Shown here: piece by piece, positions 52,981-62,957 of the stretch
Layout of the letters: each line of letters begins with the position of its first letter
Numbering within the stretch: the stretch's first letter is position 1
Assembly: GCA_910576845.1 (NCBI GenBank)
Contig: CAJTJA010000004.1
Span: 28,133 to 92,132 of the forward strand
Origin: an uncultured Oscillibacter sp.
GTDB taxonomy: Bacteria > Bacillota > Clostridia > Oscillospirales > Oscillospiraceae
DNA: 64,000 nt
Reading direction: 5' to 3'
Translations under genes and position numbers: made by a program
Notes under the pieces: model-generated
The model's input: the letters and a program-made list of their open reading frames with translations, nothing else
Databases searched by the model: none
Told to the model about the DNA's origin: nothing

Positions 52981-54972
52981 ATGGCAAAAAAACAGGATTA
53001 CGGCAACGAAAGTATTTCAGCTTTGAAGGGTGCGGACCGGGTCCGAAAGCGTCCCGGTGTTATTTTCGGCTCCGATGGGCTGGACGGCTGTGAACATGCG
53101 GTATTTGAAATCTTGTCCAACTCCATTGATGAAGCGAGGGAAGGACATGGCGGTTTCATCACGGTTACCCGCTTTTTGGATCACAGTGTGGAAGTGGAGG
53201 ATGCTGGACGGGGCTGCCCGGTGGATTGGAACGAAAAAGAGCAGCGGTGGAATTGGGAGCTGGTTTTCTGCGAGCTTTATGCCGGCGGCAAATATGACAA
53301 TGTATCCGGGGAGAATTACGAATTTTCCCTGGGCCTCAACGGTTTAGGCTCCTGCGCCACCCAGTATGCCTCCCGCTATATGGATGTCACGGTTTGGAGG
53401 GACGGCTTTGAATACCGCCTCCGCTTCGAGCGGGGAGAAATTGTGGGAGAGCTTGAGAAAACCCCCCTTCCTAAGGGACAGGTGAAAAAGACCGGTACCC
53501 GAACCCGGTGGCTTCCGGATTTGGATGTTTTTACTGATATTGCCATTCCGGCGGAATATTTCTTCGATGTAATGAAGCGTCAGGCTGTAGTCAACGCCGG
53601 AGTTGCCTTCCGGTTCCGCAACGAGACGGAGGCCGGGCAGTTTGAGGAGACGGAGTTCGTCTATGAAAACGGCGTTGCCGATTATGTGATGGAATTGGCG
53701 GGGAAAAACAGCCTGACATCTCCGGCATTTTGGCAGGCGGAAAAAAAGGGACGGGACCGGGCAGACAAGCCGGAATACAAGGTGAAGCTCTCAGCCGCCT
53801 TTTGCTTTTCCAATCAGGTGAATGTGGTGGAGCACTATCATAACTCCAGCTGGCTGGAACACGGCGGGAGCCCGGAAAAAGCAAGTAAATCCGCATTTGT
53901 TTCCGCCGTCGACAAATATCTGCGGGAGCAGGGAAAATACCAAAAGAATGAGAGCAAGGTCACTTGGGCGGATATAGAGGACTGCCTGATTTTGGTCAGC
54001 AGCAATTTTTCCACGCAGACCAGCTATGAGAATCAGACGAAGAAAGCGATTACCAATAAGTTTATTCAGGAGGCTATGACGGAGTTTCTTCGCTCCAATC
54101 TGGAGATTTATTTTATTGAAAACCATTTTGATGCGGAGAAAATTGTGGAACAGGTACTCTTAAATAAACGGAGCCGGGAAAAGGCAGAGGAGGCCCGCCT
54201 GAACATCAAGAAGAAGCTTTCGGGCAGCGTTGATATAGCCAACCGGGTGCAGAAGTTCGTGGACTGCCGGACAAAGGAGGTGTCCCGCCGGGAGATTTAT
54301 ATTGTGGAGGGTGACTCGGCTCTGGGGAGCGTAAAGCTGGCCCGGGATTCGGAGTACCAAGGAATCATGCCGATCCGTGGCAAAATTTTAAATTGCCTGA
54401 AGGCGGACTATGCCCGGATATTTAAAAGCGAGATTATCACAGACCTAATCAAGGTTCTGGGCTGCGGTGTGGAGGTACAGAACAAGCATGTAAAGGATGT
54501 GTCCGCCTTTGATGTGTCCAATCTCCGGTGGAGTAAAGTGGTTATCTGCACGGACGGCGATGTAGACGGTTTCCAGATCCGCACGCTGGTTTTGACGATG
54601 CTGTACCGGTTGACCCCGACGCTGATCCGAGAGGGGTACGTCTATATTGCGGAAACGCCTTTGTTTGAGATTAGCAGCGGCGAGAAAACATGGTTTGCCT
54701 ATTCGGACAAAGAAAAGAATGATATTGTCAGGGAGCTGGAAGGGAAAAAATACAAAATTGACCGCTCCAAAGGTCTGGGCGAAAACGATCCGGACATGAT
54801 GTGGCTGACCACTATGAATCCGGAGACCCGGCGGCTGATCCGGGTGATGCCGGAGGACGTGGAGCGGACGGCAGCGGTATTCGATCTCCTGCTGGGGGAC
54901 AACCTCCAGGGGCGGAAGGACCATATTGCGGAGAATGGGTACAAGTATTTGGAGATGGCGGATATTTCCTAA
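52981..54972 (+). CDS. parE: Type IIA topoisomerase ATPase subunit (ParE/GyrB-like, divergent)
   Basis: A 663-residue paralogue of GyrB. GHKL: EILSNSIDEAREG (Ser before Asn where GyrB has Asp), lid GLNGLGSC. QTK loop in [29 protein letters not shown] and CTDGDVDGFQIRTL. It presumably acts as topoisomerase IV for decatenation with the GyrA-like protein at 57065. ATG 52981 follows TTGGAGGAAC. The identity as IV rather than a third type is inferred from the genomic pairing. Serine dehydratase genes lie between the two subunits. Confidence 0.85.
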   Translation: MAKKQDYGNESISALKGADRVRKRPGVIFGSDGLDGCEHAVFEILSNSIDEAREGHGGFITVTRFLDHSVEVEDAGRGCPVDWNEKEQRWNWELVFCELYAGGKYDNVSGENYEFSLGLNGLGSCATQYASRYMDVTVWRDGFEYRLRFERGEIVGELEKTPLPKGQVKKTGTRTRWLPDLDVFTDIAIPAEYFFDVMKRQAVVNAGVAFRFRNETEAGQFEETEFVYENGVADYVMELAGKNSLTSPAFWQAEKKGRDRADKPEYKVKLSAAFCFSNQVNVVEHYHNSSWLEHGGSPEKASKSAFVSAVDKYLREQGKYQKNESKVTWADIEDCLILVSSNFSTQTSYENQTKKAITNKFIQEAMTEFLRSNLEIYFIENHFDAEKIVEQVLLNKRSREKAEEARLNIKKKLSGSVDIANRVQKFVDCRTKEVSRREIYIVEGDSALGSVKLARDSEYQGIMPIRGKILNCLKADYARIFKSEIITDLIKVLGCGVEVQNKHVKDVSAFDVSNLRWSKVVICTDGDVDGFQIRTLVLTMLYRLTPTLIREGYVYIAETPLFEISSGEKTWFAYSDKEKNDIVRELEGKKYKIDRSKGLGENDPDMMWLTTMNPETRRLIRVMPEDVERTAAVFDLLLGDNLQGRKDHIAENGYKYLEMADIS

Positions 54973-55172
54973 GGCTTTTTTAACAAACTGCCTATGTAAT
55001 GTGGTATACGACTGAGCGCCGGTGAAGGAGCCGCACAGAGATGCGCAGTCCTCTGCCGAAGGCAGCATGCGCGCCGCCTTGGCGGCGGGAATGCCAACAA
55101 TTAATAAGAGCGTTTCATTCCAAATTCTATGTTTGCAATATAAAAAGTGAAAAGAAAAGGAGGACGCGCTGC

Positions 55173-55850
55173 ATGAACTTGTTTGACATCATGGGTCCCA
55201 TTATGGTGGGTCCCTCCAGCTCGCATACGGCGGGAGCCGCCCGAATCGGGCGGGTGGCCCGATCTTTGCTGGGAGAAGAACCTCGGGAGGCGGAGCTTCG
55301 GCTCCACGGCTCCTTTGCCTCCACCGGCAAGGGCCACGGCACCCATCAGGCTCTGATCGCCGGTCTTCTGGGTCTGGCCCCGGATGATCCACGCCTCCCG
55401 GACAGCTTCCGCCTTGCGGAAGAGAGGGGACTTCGCTTCACTTTTGACACCTGCACTATCCGGGACGCCCACCCCAACAGCGTTCTCATCCGCGCCACTG
55501 GGAAAAGCGGGCGTACCATGGAGATGGGAGGCGCGTCCCTGGGCGGGGGCCGGGTAAAGGTCTTTCAAGTGGACGGAATGGATTGCACATTCAGCGGTGA
55601 GCTGCCTACCCTGGTGGTCCATAATACCGACCGGCCCGGCTGCGTCAGCCACGTCACCATCATCCTGGCCAGCACCGGGGTGAACGTGGCCACCCTCCAG
55701 CTGAACCGGGGCAGCCGCGGCGGCCGGGCCGTGATGGTCATCGAGTGCGACAAGGCGGTTCCGGCCCACGTGGTGGAGGAAATTCGGGCTCTGCCGGGCA
55801 TTCAGAGAGTAACCTGCTACATTCCCGAGGGACAGGAGGAGACGGCATGA
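55173..55850 (+). CDS. sdaAB: L-serine dehydratase, iron-sulfur type, beta subunit
   Basis: A 225-residue subunit of the 4Fe-4S L-serine ammonia-lyase (serine to pyruvate and ammonia). N-terminal DIMGPIMVGPSSSHTAGAAR is the family signature; the C-terminal half is an ACT-like regulatory fold (NVATLQLNRGSRGGRAVMVI). ATG 55173 follows AAAAGGAGG; the frame extends to 55041 without an SD. sdaAA overlaps its stop. Confidence 0.92.
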   Translation: MNLFDIMGPIMVGPSSSHTAGAARIGRVARSLLGEEPREAELRLHGSFASTGKGHGTHQALIAGLLGLAPDDPRLPDSFRLAEERGLRFTFDTCTIRDAHPNSVLIRATGKSGRTMEMGGASLGGGRVKVFQVDGMDCTFSGELPTLVVHNTDRPGCVSHVTIILASTGVNVATLQLNRGSRGGRAVMVIECDKAVPAHVVEEIRALPGIQRVTCYIPEGQEETA

Positions 55851-56731
55851 TTGATTTTCAGTCTATTGAACAGATGCTCCAGGACACCCAGGAACAGGGC
55901 ATAGCCCTGTGGGAGAACATTCAAATTTCCGACTGCCGCCAGCAGGACATCAGCCGGGAGGTATCCTGGAAGAAGATGGCGGGCCTTTTGAAGGCCATGG
56001 AGCAGGCGGACGAGGGCTACCGGGAGGAGGACCGGTCCAACAGCGGCCTTACCGGCGGCGATGGCGGGCGGATGACCCGCTATGGAACCGAGACCGGGGA
56101 GGACAGCCTCTGTGGCCCGTTTTTCAACGAGGTTATTGCGGGAGCTCTTCGGATGGGGGAGTGCAACGCGTGCATGAAGCGCATTGTGGCGGCTCCCACG
56201 GCGGGAGCCTGCGGTGTGCTGCCTGCGGTGCTGCTTCCCTGCAAGCGGCGCTACAGCCTGAGCGAGGAGTCCCTGGTTCAGGCACTTTACATTGCCTCCG
56301 GTTTCGGCATGATCATCGCCGAGCGGGCCTGTATCGCCGGAGCGGAGGGTGGCTGTCAGGCGGAGATCGGCTCCGCCGCCGCCATGGCGGCCCCGGCCCT
56401 GGTGTTTCTCCAGGGGGGCACGCCGGGACAGATGGCTCATGCCTGCGCCATGGCTATGAAGAACCTGCTGGGTCTGGTCTGCGACCCGGTGGGAGGCCTG
56501 GTGGAGGTGCCCTGTGTGAAGCGAAATGTTATCGGAGCCATGGATGCCCTGTCCGCGGCTCAAATGGCCCTGGCAGGCATTGAAAGCCGGATTCCGCCGG
56601 ATCAGGTGCTGGATGCCATGCGCCGTGTAGGCCAGTCCCTGCCTCCCAGTCTCCGGGAGACCGGCCGGGGCGGCTTGGCGGTTACGCCGTTCGGACAGCA
56701 GTATAAGCCAGAGGCTGTCCAGGGAGCGTGA
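55847..56731 (+). CDS. sdaAA: L-serine dehydratase, iron-sulfur type, alpha subunit
   Basis: A 294-residue catalytic subunit that carries the 4Fe-4S cluster. Cysteines are visible in ECNACMKR, TAGACGVLPAVLLPC and LVCDPVGGLVEVPCVKR. ATG 55847 overlaps the sdaAB stop (ATGA), so both subunits are made together. The genes lie in the middle of the topoisomerase pair without an evident functional link. The following 333 bp (56732-57064) hold no supported gene; TATAAT at 56771 has no clear -35. Confidence 0.92.
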   Translation: MIDFQSIEQMLQDTQEQGIALWENIQISDCRQQDISREVSWKKMAGLLKAMEQADEGYREEDRSNSGLTGGDGGRMTRYGTETGEDSLCGPFFNEVIAGALRMGECNACMKRIVAAPTAGACGVLPAVLLPCKRRYSLSEESLVQALYIASGFGMIIAERACIAGAEGGCQAEIGSAAAMAAPALVFLQGGTPGQMAHACAMAMKNLLGLVCDPVGGLVEVPCVKRNVIGAMDALSAAQMALAGIESRIPPDQVLDAMRRVGQSLPPSLRETGRGGLAVTPFGQQYKPEAVQGA

Positions 56732-57064
56732 GGGACGGAGAGCGGCGGCAAAAACGCTTTACTTGCGGGGTATAATTATTTGGAGCCTGGGAACCGTTTC
56801 ATAAGCATCTGAACAGAAATGCGCCGCGAAGAACTTTTATGGTTTCCCAAGGACTGCCCGCAGGGGCCGCCGCTCCGGCGGCCTCTGCGCCTGTTTTGGG
56901 GAAGCCGGTGCCCTAAAGGGGCTGTCCAGCAGAGAGACCGGGTATTTCATCTGGCAGCGGGGCGGTTACGATCTCATTATCCGCGGCAGAGCGGATATGA
57001 AAAGCATACACAAAATACATTCAGGAGAACCCGTTGGCCTGGATAATGAATAAGGAATGATTCA

Positions 57065-59299
57065 ATGCCAAAGAAGAAAACGCCTGACAGCAGCAAAAAT
57101 CCAAATCCCAATGTCCTGGGACTCCGCGCGGCGGTGGTGGAGCAGCCCATTACCGACACCCTGGAGACCAACTACATGCCCTATGCCATGAGCGTCATCG
57201 TCTCCCGGGCTATTCCGGAGATCGACGGCTTCAAGCCCTCCCACCGAAAGCTTCTTTATACCATGTACAAAATGGGCCTTCTTACCGGGGCACGGACAAA
57301 GTCCGCCAATATTGTGGGCCAGACCATGCGCCTCAACCCTCACGGTGACGCGGCAATTTATGATACGATGGTTCGCCTCAGCCGGGGCTACGGCGCTTTG
57401 CTCACTCCTTTTGTGGATTCCAAAGGCAATTTTGGCAAGCATTATTCCCGGGACATGTCCTGGGCCGCCCCCCGGTATACCGAGGCGAAGCTGACTGCTA
57501 TTTGTCAGGAATTGTTTCGGGACATTGACAGCGATACGGTAGACTTTGTGGATAACTACGACAACACCATGAAGGAACCCGCTCTGCTGCCCACAACGTT
57601 TCCCAATATTCTGGTTTCTGCCAACAGCGGTATCGCCGTGGGTATGGCTTCTCAGTTCTGCGGTTTTAACCTTAAGGAGGTCTGCGATACTGCGGCGGCT
57701 TATTTGAAAAATCCGGACTGCGATCTGCTGGAGACTCTACTGGCTCCGGATTTTCCAACAGGCGGAGAGTTGATCTGCGACCGGGACGCCCTGCGGGATA
57801 TTTATGCCACCGGCCGGGGCAGTGTGAGGGTCCGGGCAAAGTGGCGCTATATAAAAGAAGAAAATCTGATTGAAATCACAGAGATTCCTTATTCCACTTC
57901 CACCGAGGCGGTTCTGGACAAGGTGGCGGAGCTTATTAAGGCCGGGAAGGCTAAAGAGATCGCCGATATGCGGGACGAAACGGACCTTGGCGGCCTGAAG
58001 CTTACCATTGACCTGAAGCGAGGGGTGGACCCGGAAAAGCTCATGGCCCGCCTCTTCAGGCAGACGCCCCTGGAGGACGCGTTTTCCTGTAACTTCAACG
58101 TGTTGATTGCCGGGATGCCCAAGGTTTTGGGTGTGCGGCAGATTTTGGAGGAGTGGACGGCCTGGCGGACGGAGTCCGTCCGGCGGCGCATCTTTTTTAC
58201 GCTGGGAAAGCGAAAGGAAAAGCTTCATCTCCTGAAAGGCCTGAAACGCATCCTGCTGGATATTGACAAGGCCATCCGGATTATCCGGGAGACGGAGGAG
58301 GAAGCCGACGTTATTCCCAATTTGATGATCGGCTACGGCATCGACCAGGTTCAGGCGGAATATGTGGCCGAGATTCGCCTGCGGAATATCAACAAGGAAT
58401 ACATCTTGAAACGGGTAAAGGAGACCGAGGCCCTTCAGGATGAGATTGATGATTTGGAGGATATTCTTCAGGATGCCCGGCGGGTGAAAAATATTATTCT
58501 GGAAGAACTGAAGGAGGCGGCGAAGAAATACGGAGAGCCCCGCCGTACTGCAGTTATTTACGCGCATGAGCTTCCTGCTTTTGAGGAAGAGGATGGGCCG
58601 GAGGAGTATCCGGTTCATATCTTCCTTTCCAAAGAGGGGTACTTTAAAAAAATCACGCCTCAGAGCCTCCGCATGAGCGGGGCCCAGAAGTTTAAAGAAG
58701 GAGACAGCCTGCGGCAGACATTCGAGACCACCAGTGGGGCGGAGGTCATGTTCTTTACAGATCGCTGCCAAGTATACAAGACCCGTCTCAGTGAGTTTGA
58801 CGACGCCAAAGCCAGCATTTTGGGAGATTATCTCCCGGCAAAACTGGGAATGGATGCGGGAGAGAGCGTCATTTGGATGGTTCTCCCCGGAGACTATTCC
58901 GGCGGCCTGATTTTCTTCTTTGAAAACGGCAAGGCGGCAAGGGTGGAGATCAAGGCGTACCAGACCGCCTCGAACCGTCGGAAGCTTACCGGAGCTTATT
59001 CCGACAAATCACCGCTGAAGGCGGTAATTCGGGTGGACCAGGAACGGGAATTGGCGGTGTATTCCACGGAGCCGCGCTGCCTGATCTTCCATACGGCATT
59101 GCTGACGCCCAAGACGACCCGCGCTACCCAGGGCGTGGCAGTTATGACCATGAAGCCAAAGTACGCGCTGGACACAGTTTTGCCGCTGGAAGAGACGCCG
59201 ATCGCCAGCCAAAGCCGTTACCGGGTTCGGACGGTTCCCGCCGCAGGAGCACTGCTGAGGCAGGAGGACACAGAGGAGACGCAGATTACGCTGGAATAA
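57065..59299 (+). CDS. parC: Type IIA topoisomerase cleavage subunit (ParC/GyrA-like, divergent)
   Basis: A 744-residue GyrA paralogue. The winged-helix region has NPHGDAAIYDTM (GyrA has HPHGD) and the catalytic Tyr in AAPRYTEAKL near residue 145. No GyrA box (QxxGGxG) is visible, so it should not supercoil, as expected for topoisomerase IV. The C-terminal domain (about 520-744) has fewer pinwheel repeats. SD AAGGAATG lies before ATG 57065. Confidence 0.85.
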   Translation: MPKKKTPDSSKNPNPNVLGLRAAVVEQPITDTLETNYMPYAMSVIVSRAIPEIDGFKPSHRKLLYTMYKMGLLTGARTKSANIVGQTMRLNPHGDAAIYDTMVRLSRGYGALLTPFVDSKGNFGKHYSRDMSWAAPRYTEAKLTAICQELFRDIDSDTVDFVDNYDNTMKEPALLPTTFPNILVSANSGIAVGMASQFCGFNLKEVCDTAAAYLKNPDCDLLETLLAPDFPTGGELICDRDALRDIYATGRGSVRVRAKWRYIKEENLIEITEIPYSTSTEAVLDKVAELIKAGKAKEIADMRDETDLGGLKLTIDLKRGVDPEKLMARLFRQTPLEDAFSCNFNVLIAGMPKVLGVRQILEEWTAWRTESVRRRIFFTLGKRKEKLHLLKGLKRILLDIDKAIRIIRETEEEADVIPNLMIGYGIDQVQAEYVAEIRLRNINKEYILKRVKETEALQDEIDDLEDILQDARRVKNIILEELKEAAKKYGEPRRTAVIYAHELPAFEEEDGPEEYPVHIFLSKEGYFKKITPQSLRMSGAQKFKEGDSLRQTFETTSGAEVMFFTDRCQVYKTRLSEFDDAKASILGDYLPAKLGMDAGESVIWMVLPGDYSGGLIFFFENGKAARVEIKAYQTASNRRKLTGAYSDKSPLKAVIRVDQERELAVYSTEPRCLIFHTALLTPKTTRATQGVAVMTMKPKYALDTVLPLEETPIASQSRYRVRTVPAAGALLRQEDTEETQITLE

Positions 59300-59318
59300 G
59301 GCCGGCGGAGAAGAGAGA

Positions 59319-59822
59319 ATGAAAAGAACGGTTATTATCGGAAGTCCCGGAGCAGGAAAAAGCACCTTTGCGCGGGAGCTGAGGGAGAAAACAGGCCTTC
59401 CGCTTTTTTACCTGGATATGCTGTGGCACCAGGCGGACGGAACGCATGTTTCCAAAGAAGAATTTGACTCCCGCCTGGACAGAATTATTCGAACGGATCG
59501 TTGGATAATTGACGGCAATTATCAGCGTACGCTGGAGCTCCGCCTGAAAAAATGTGATACGGTTTTTCTGATGGATTTTCCGCTGGAAATCTGTCTTGCC
59601 GGAGCGAAAGCCCGAATTGGCAGACGCCGGGAAGATCTCCCGTGGGTGGAGATGGAGTTCGACGGGGAGTTCCGGGAGTGGATTATGGACTTCCCAAGAA
59701 AGCAGCTTCCCCAAATTTATCAATTGCTGGAAGAGTACCAGGAAGGCAGAGAGATTTTTATTTTCAGGTCCAGGGCGGAAGCCGGCGAGTATTTGAACCG
59801 TGAGTTTTCAGCCAAGAAGTAA
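59319..59822 (+). CDS. FlaR-like P-loop kinase (topology modulation family)
   Basis: A 167-residue protein with the Walker A GSPGAGKST near residue 8, the DGNYQRT mid-motif and a lid segment near RRREDLPW. It belongs to the adenylate-kinase-like FlaR/topology modulation family; the phosphorylated substrate is unknown. It follows the ParC-like gene by 19 bases, so it may be cotranscribed. SD GGAGAAGAGAG precedes ATG 59319. Confidence 0.8.
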   Translation: MKRTVIIGSPGAGKSTFARELREKTGLPLFYLDMLWHQADGTHVSKEEFDSRLDRIIRTDRWIIDGNYQRTLELRLKKCDTVFLMDFPLEICLAGAKARIGRRREDLPWVEMEFDGEFREWIMDFPRKQLPQIYQLLEEYQEGREIFIFRSRAEAGEYLNREFSAKK

Positions 59823-59858
59823 TAAATGATATAATAACAGGTGATGGAGGTTGACAGC

Positions 59859-60452
59859 ATGGGCTTTGAAACGGTTAAGAAGAGCCTGGAGAACCGGGGC
59901 TTTACCGTTCATGTATTTTCTGCCGGACAGGAAGCCGCGGACTATCTGGATGCCGCTATTGACGGAAAGTCGGTGGGCTTTGGCGGATCTGCCACATTGG
60001 ATGCTTTGGGTCTGTATGAACGCCTTGGAAGCCATAATCAGGTCGTTTGGCACTGGAGGCAGGAGGACGCTCCCGCCCGCAAAGCGGCTGTAGAAACGGA
60101 TATTTATCTGACGTCTGTCAATGCCTTGGCGGAAACCGGAGAGCTGGTAAATATCGACGGCGTGGGGAACCGGGTTGCCGCTACGCTCTTTGGTCATGAG
60201 AAAGTCATCTTTGTCATCGGGCGGAATAAACTGGCTTCTACCTATGATCAGGCTGTCTGGCGGGCCAGGAATATCGCCGCGCCCCGGAGAGCCCGGGAGC
60301 TTGGAAAGAAGACGCCCTGCGCCGTAGACTGTGACCGCTGCTACGACTGTAGGAGTCCCGAGCGTATTTGCCGGGGGCTGGTGACGCTTTTCGGACCCAT
60401 GATGGGCATGGAGGCAGAAGTCATACTGATTGATGAAAATTTAGGGCTGTAA
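59859..60452 (+). CDS. LUD-domain protein (LutC/YkgG-like) with a Cys cluster
   Basis: A 197-residue protein of the LUD fold, related to lactate utilisation LutC and to YkgG. The central part FGGSATLDALGLYERL and the ending GMEAEVILIDENLGL fit the family. The C-terminal CAVDCDRCYDCRSPERIC may bind an iron-sulfur cluster or zinc. No lutA or lutB is beside it, so the substrate is open. GGAGG precedes ATG 59859; an upstream ATG at 59841 is worse. Confidence 0.8.
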   Translation: MGFETVKKSLENRGFTVHVFSAGQEAADYLDAAIDGKSVGFGGSATLDALGLYERLGSHNQVVWHWRQEDAPARKAAVETDIYLTSVNALAETGELVNIDGVGNRVAATLFGHEKVIFVIGRNKLASTYDQAVWRARNIAAPRRARELGKKTPCAVDCDRCYDCRSPERICRGLVTLFGPMMGMEAEVILIDENLGL

Positions 60453-60499
60453 CAGCCCTGCGCCGGTATCTGTGGATTAAAAGAAGAGGAGGCTGCTCA

Positions 60500-61327
60500 A
60501 TGGGCCGGAAGATTTGCGTATTGCTGCTGGCGCTGTGCCTGCTTACAGGCTGCTCGGCGCTGCTGGAGCGGACCTACTCAACCGCAGAACCCCACAGCAG
60601 TAAATTCTGGGAAAGTGAAGCTGCGGGAACGCTCCGGGCGGAGAACCACCAGGATGTGGTGAATGACTTGCTACTGCTAATTGGGCAGCACACGGAATCG
60701 GCAACATTACGGCTCTACAATTTTGAAAGTGACATCTCTGTGGCGGATACTCTGGAGGGAGCCACCACGGAGATTCAGCAGGAAACTCCCATGGGAGCTT
60801 ACGCCGTGGAGTATATCACAGCTTCCAGCCGTGCGCAGCGGGGATATTATGAGGTTGCTGTCCGTATCAGTTACCGCCGGACATTGGAACAGCTTCAGGC
60901 GGTGGTAAACGCCACCAGTCCGGAGGCGCTGTACAGCCTTTTGGCCGCCGCTTTGGACAGCGGAAAAACAGAGCTGGCGGTCCGCATGGGATATTGGGGA
61001 GAGGATGGCGGAAGCCGTGTAGAGGACGCCATATCTCAGCTTCGGGAGGAACGGGAGCTGACGGAGACGGTTCCTTGGGTAGTGAATTACTATCCTGGGG
61101 CCGGCAATCCCGGTTTGGTTGAATTTTTGCTGGACCCGCCGGAACCTGAAGAGGGAGAATTCCCTGAGAGCGAAGAGGACGAACCGGAAGGGGACCAGCC
61201 GGAAGAAGAAAGCAATCTCCCCGAGGAAAGGGGAGAAGAGACGGCGCCAGGGAATGGAAACGAAGACGGGACGGCCAGCGAAGGCGCCCCGAAAGAAGAG
61301 GCGCACAGCGGGGAGGATGCTCCCTAA
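60500..61327 (+). CDS. Secreted lipoprotein with acidic C-terminal tail, unknown function
   Basis: A 275-residue lipoprotein: signal peptide with lipobox LLTGC (Cys about 18), a soluble domain (about 20-215), then a low-complexity Glu/Pro/Asp tail (from about 215). No known domain is evident. SD GAGGAGG precedes ATG 60500. The tail may form an extended acidic spacer on the cell surface. It is followed by asnS with its own promoter. Confidence 0.75.
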   Translation: MGRKICVLLLALCLLTGCSALLERTYSTAEPHSSKFWESEAAGTLRAENHQDVVNDLLLLIGQHTESATLRLYNFESDISVADTLEGATTEIQQETPMGAYAVEYITASSRAQRGYYEVAVRISYRRTLEQLQAVVNATSPEALYSLLAAALDSGKTELAVRMGYWGEDGGSRVEDAISQLREERELTETVPWVVNYYPGAGNPGLVEFLLDPPEPEEGEFPESEEDEPEGDQPEEESNLPEERGEETAPGNGNEDGTASEGAPKEEAHSGEDAP

Positions 61328-61371
61328 AAATGGGGAGGTTTTAAGCGGCATAAGGCAGGAAAAAGCGCCCC

Positions 61372-61399
61372 TTGCAAAACTAAAAATTTATGATATAAT
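61372..61399 (+). promoter_or_regulatory. asnS promoter
   Basis: TTGCAA and TATAAT are spaced by 16 bases, 39 bases before the asnS start. No T-box bulge is visible here. Confidence 0.6.
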
Positions 61400-61437
61400 A
61401 TGGCATCCATTGAAATACAGGAAATCGGGTGAATACA

Positions 61438-62832
61438 ATGAGCTATACAAAAATTACGGAAATTTTCGCCAAAGCTGAAGCCCTTAGCGGTCAAACCGTC
61501 ACTGTGGGCGGCTGGGCCCGCACCATTCGAGACATGAAAAACTTTGGCTTTGTTGAGCTGAACGACGGTTCCTGCCTGAAGAACCTTCAAGTGGTTATGG
61601 AGGCCGGTACGCTGGAAAATTATAAGGACATTGCCGCTCAAAATGTAGGCGCGGCGCTGATTGTCACCGGGACGGTAGTCCTTACTCCAGAGGCCAAGCA
61701 GCCCCTGGAGCTGAAAGCCTCCCAAATCTCCGTGGAGGGGCCCTCGACTCCTGACTACCCGCTCCAAAAAAAGCGGCACACGGTAGAATACTTGCGGACT
61801 ATTCAGCATCTGCGGCCACGGACAAATCTGTTTTCCGCGGCTTTCCGGGTGCGGAGCGCGGCTGCCTTTGCCATTCACGAATTTTTCCAGAGCCGGGGCT
61901 TTGTCTATGTCCATACCCCCATTATTACCGCCAGCGACTGTGAGGGCGCCGGAGAGATGTTTCGCGTCACGACGTTGGACCCGGAGAATCTGCCCCGGAC
62001 CGAGGATGGAAAGGTTGACTATTCTCAGGATTTCTTTGGGAAACCCGCGAATCTGACTGTCTCCGGCCAGCTGAACGCGGAGAACTTCGCTATGGCCTTT
62101 GGCGACGTGTACACGTTTGGTCCTACCTTCCGGGCGGAGAATTCCAATACCCAGCGTCATGCCGCCGAGTTTTGGATGATTGAGCCGGAAATGGCTTTCT
62201 GCGATCTGGCGGGAGACATGGATATCGCCGAGGCGATGATAAAATATGTCATCAAGGCTGTGTGTGAACGCTGCCCTGATGAGATCAATTTCTTCAACAG
62301 CTTTGTAGATAAGGGCCTGAAAGATCGTTTGGAACATGTAGCCACTTCCGATTTTGGACGGGTAAGCTACACGGAGGCCGTGGAGATTTTGGAGAAGAAC
62401 AACGACAAGTTCGACTACAAGGTCTTCTGGGGCTGCGATCTCCAGACGGAGCACGAGCGGTATTTAACCGAGCATGTCTTCAAGCGCCCGGTGTTTGTCA
62501 CGGACTACCCAAAGGAGATCAAGGCGTTCTATATGCGCCTGAATGACGATGGGAAGACTGTGGCGGCGGCAGACTGCCTGGTTCCCGGCATTGGGGAAAT
62601 TATCGGCGGAAGCCAGCGTGAAGAACGGCTGAACGTTTTGGAGGACCGGATTAAGGAGCTGAATATGGACCCGGAGAGCTACTGGTGGTACTGTGACCTG
62701 CGGCGTTACGGCAGCTGCCGCCATGCCGGTTTCGGCCTGGGCTTTGAGCGGCTGGTGATGTACCTCACGGGTATTTCCAATATCCGGGATGTCCTGCCTC
62801 ATCCCCGTACCGTGGGAAGCGCGGATTTTTGA
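61438..62832 (+). CDS. asnS: Asparaginyl-tRNA synthetase
   Basis: A 464-residue class IIb synthetase: N-terminal OB-fold (about 1-110), then the catalytic domain with motif 2 at [19 protein letters not shown] and motif 3 at [17 protein letters not shown] 61438 is chosen from MSYTKITEI; a weak SD (GGGTGA) precedes it. A terminator follows. Confidence 0.95.
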   Translation: MSYTKITEIFAKAEALSGQTVTVGGWARTIRDMKNFGFVELNDGSCLKNLQVVMEAGTLENYKDIAAQNVGAALIVTGTVVLTPEAKQPLELKASQISVEGPSTPDYPLQKKRHTVEYLRTIQHLRPRTNLFSAAFRVRSAAAFAIHEFFQSRGFVYVHTPIITASDCEGAGEMFRVTTLDPENLPRTEDGKVDYSQDFFGKPANLTVSGQLNAENFAMAFGDVYTFGPTFRAENSNTQRHAAEFWMIEPEMAFCDLAGDMDIAEAMIKYVIKAVCERCPDEINFFNSFVDKGLKDRLEHVATSDFGRVSYTEAVEILEKNNDKFDYKVFWGCDLQTEHERYLTEHVFKRPVFVTDYPKEIKAFYMRLNDDGKTVAAADCLVPGIGEIIGGSQREERLNVLEDRIKELNMDPESYWWYCDLRRYGSCRHAGFGLGFERLVMYLTGISNIRDVLPHPRTVGSADF

Positions 62833-62868
62833 GGCAACATTGTAAATAAAGGAAAAGTGTGATTTCAT

Positions 62869-62902
62869 AAAAGACGGCATGACTTTAGTCATGCCGTCTT
62901 TT
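62869..62902 (+). terminator. asnS terminator
   Basis: AAAAGACGGCATGAC and its complement form a perfect 15-bp stem with a 4-base loop (TTTA), ending in TTTTAT. Confidence 0.85.
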
Positions 62903-62957
62903 ATGGGTGGGGTGTCTGGGGGGAATTTATCCGGCTCTTTTCAAGCACAGTGACGTT

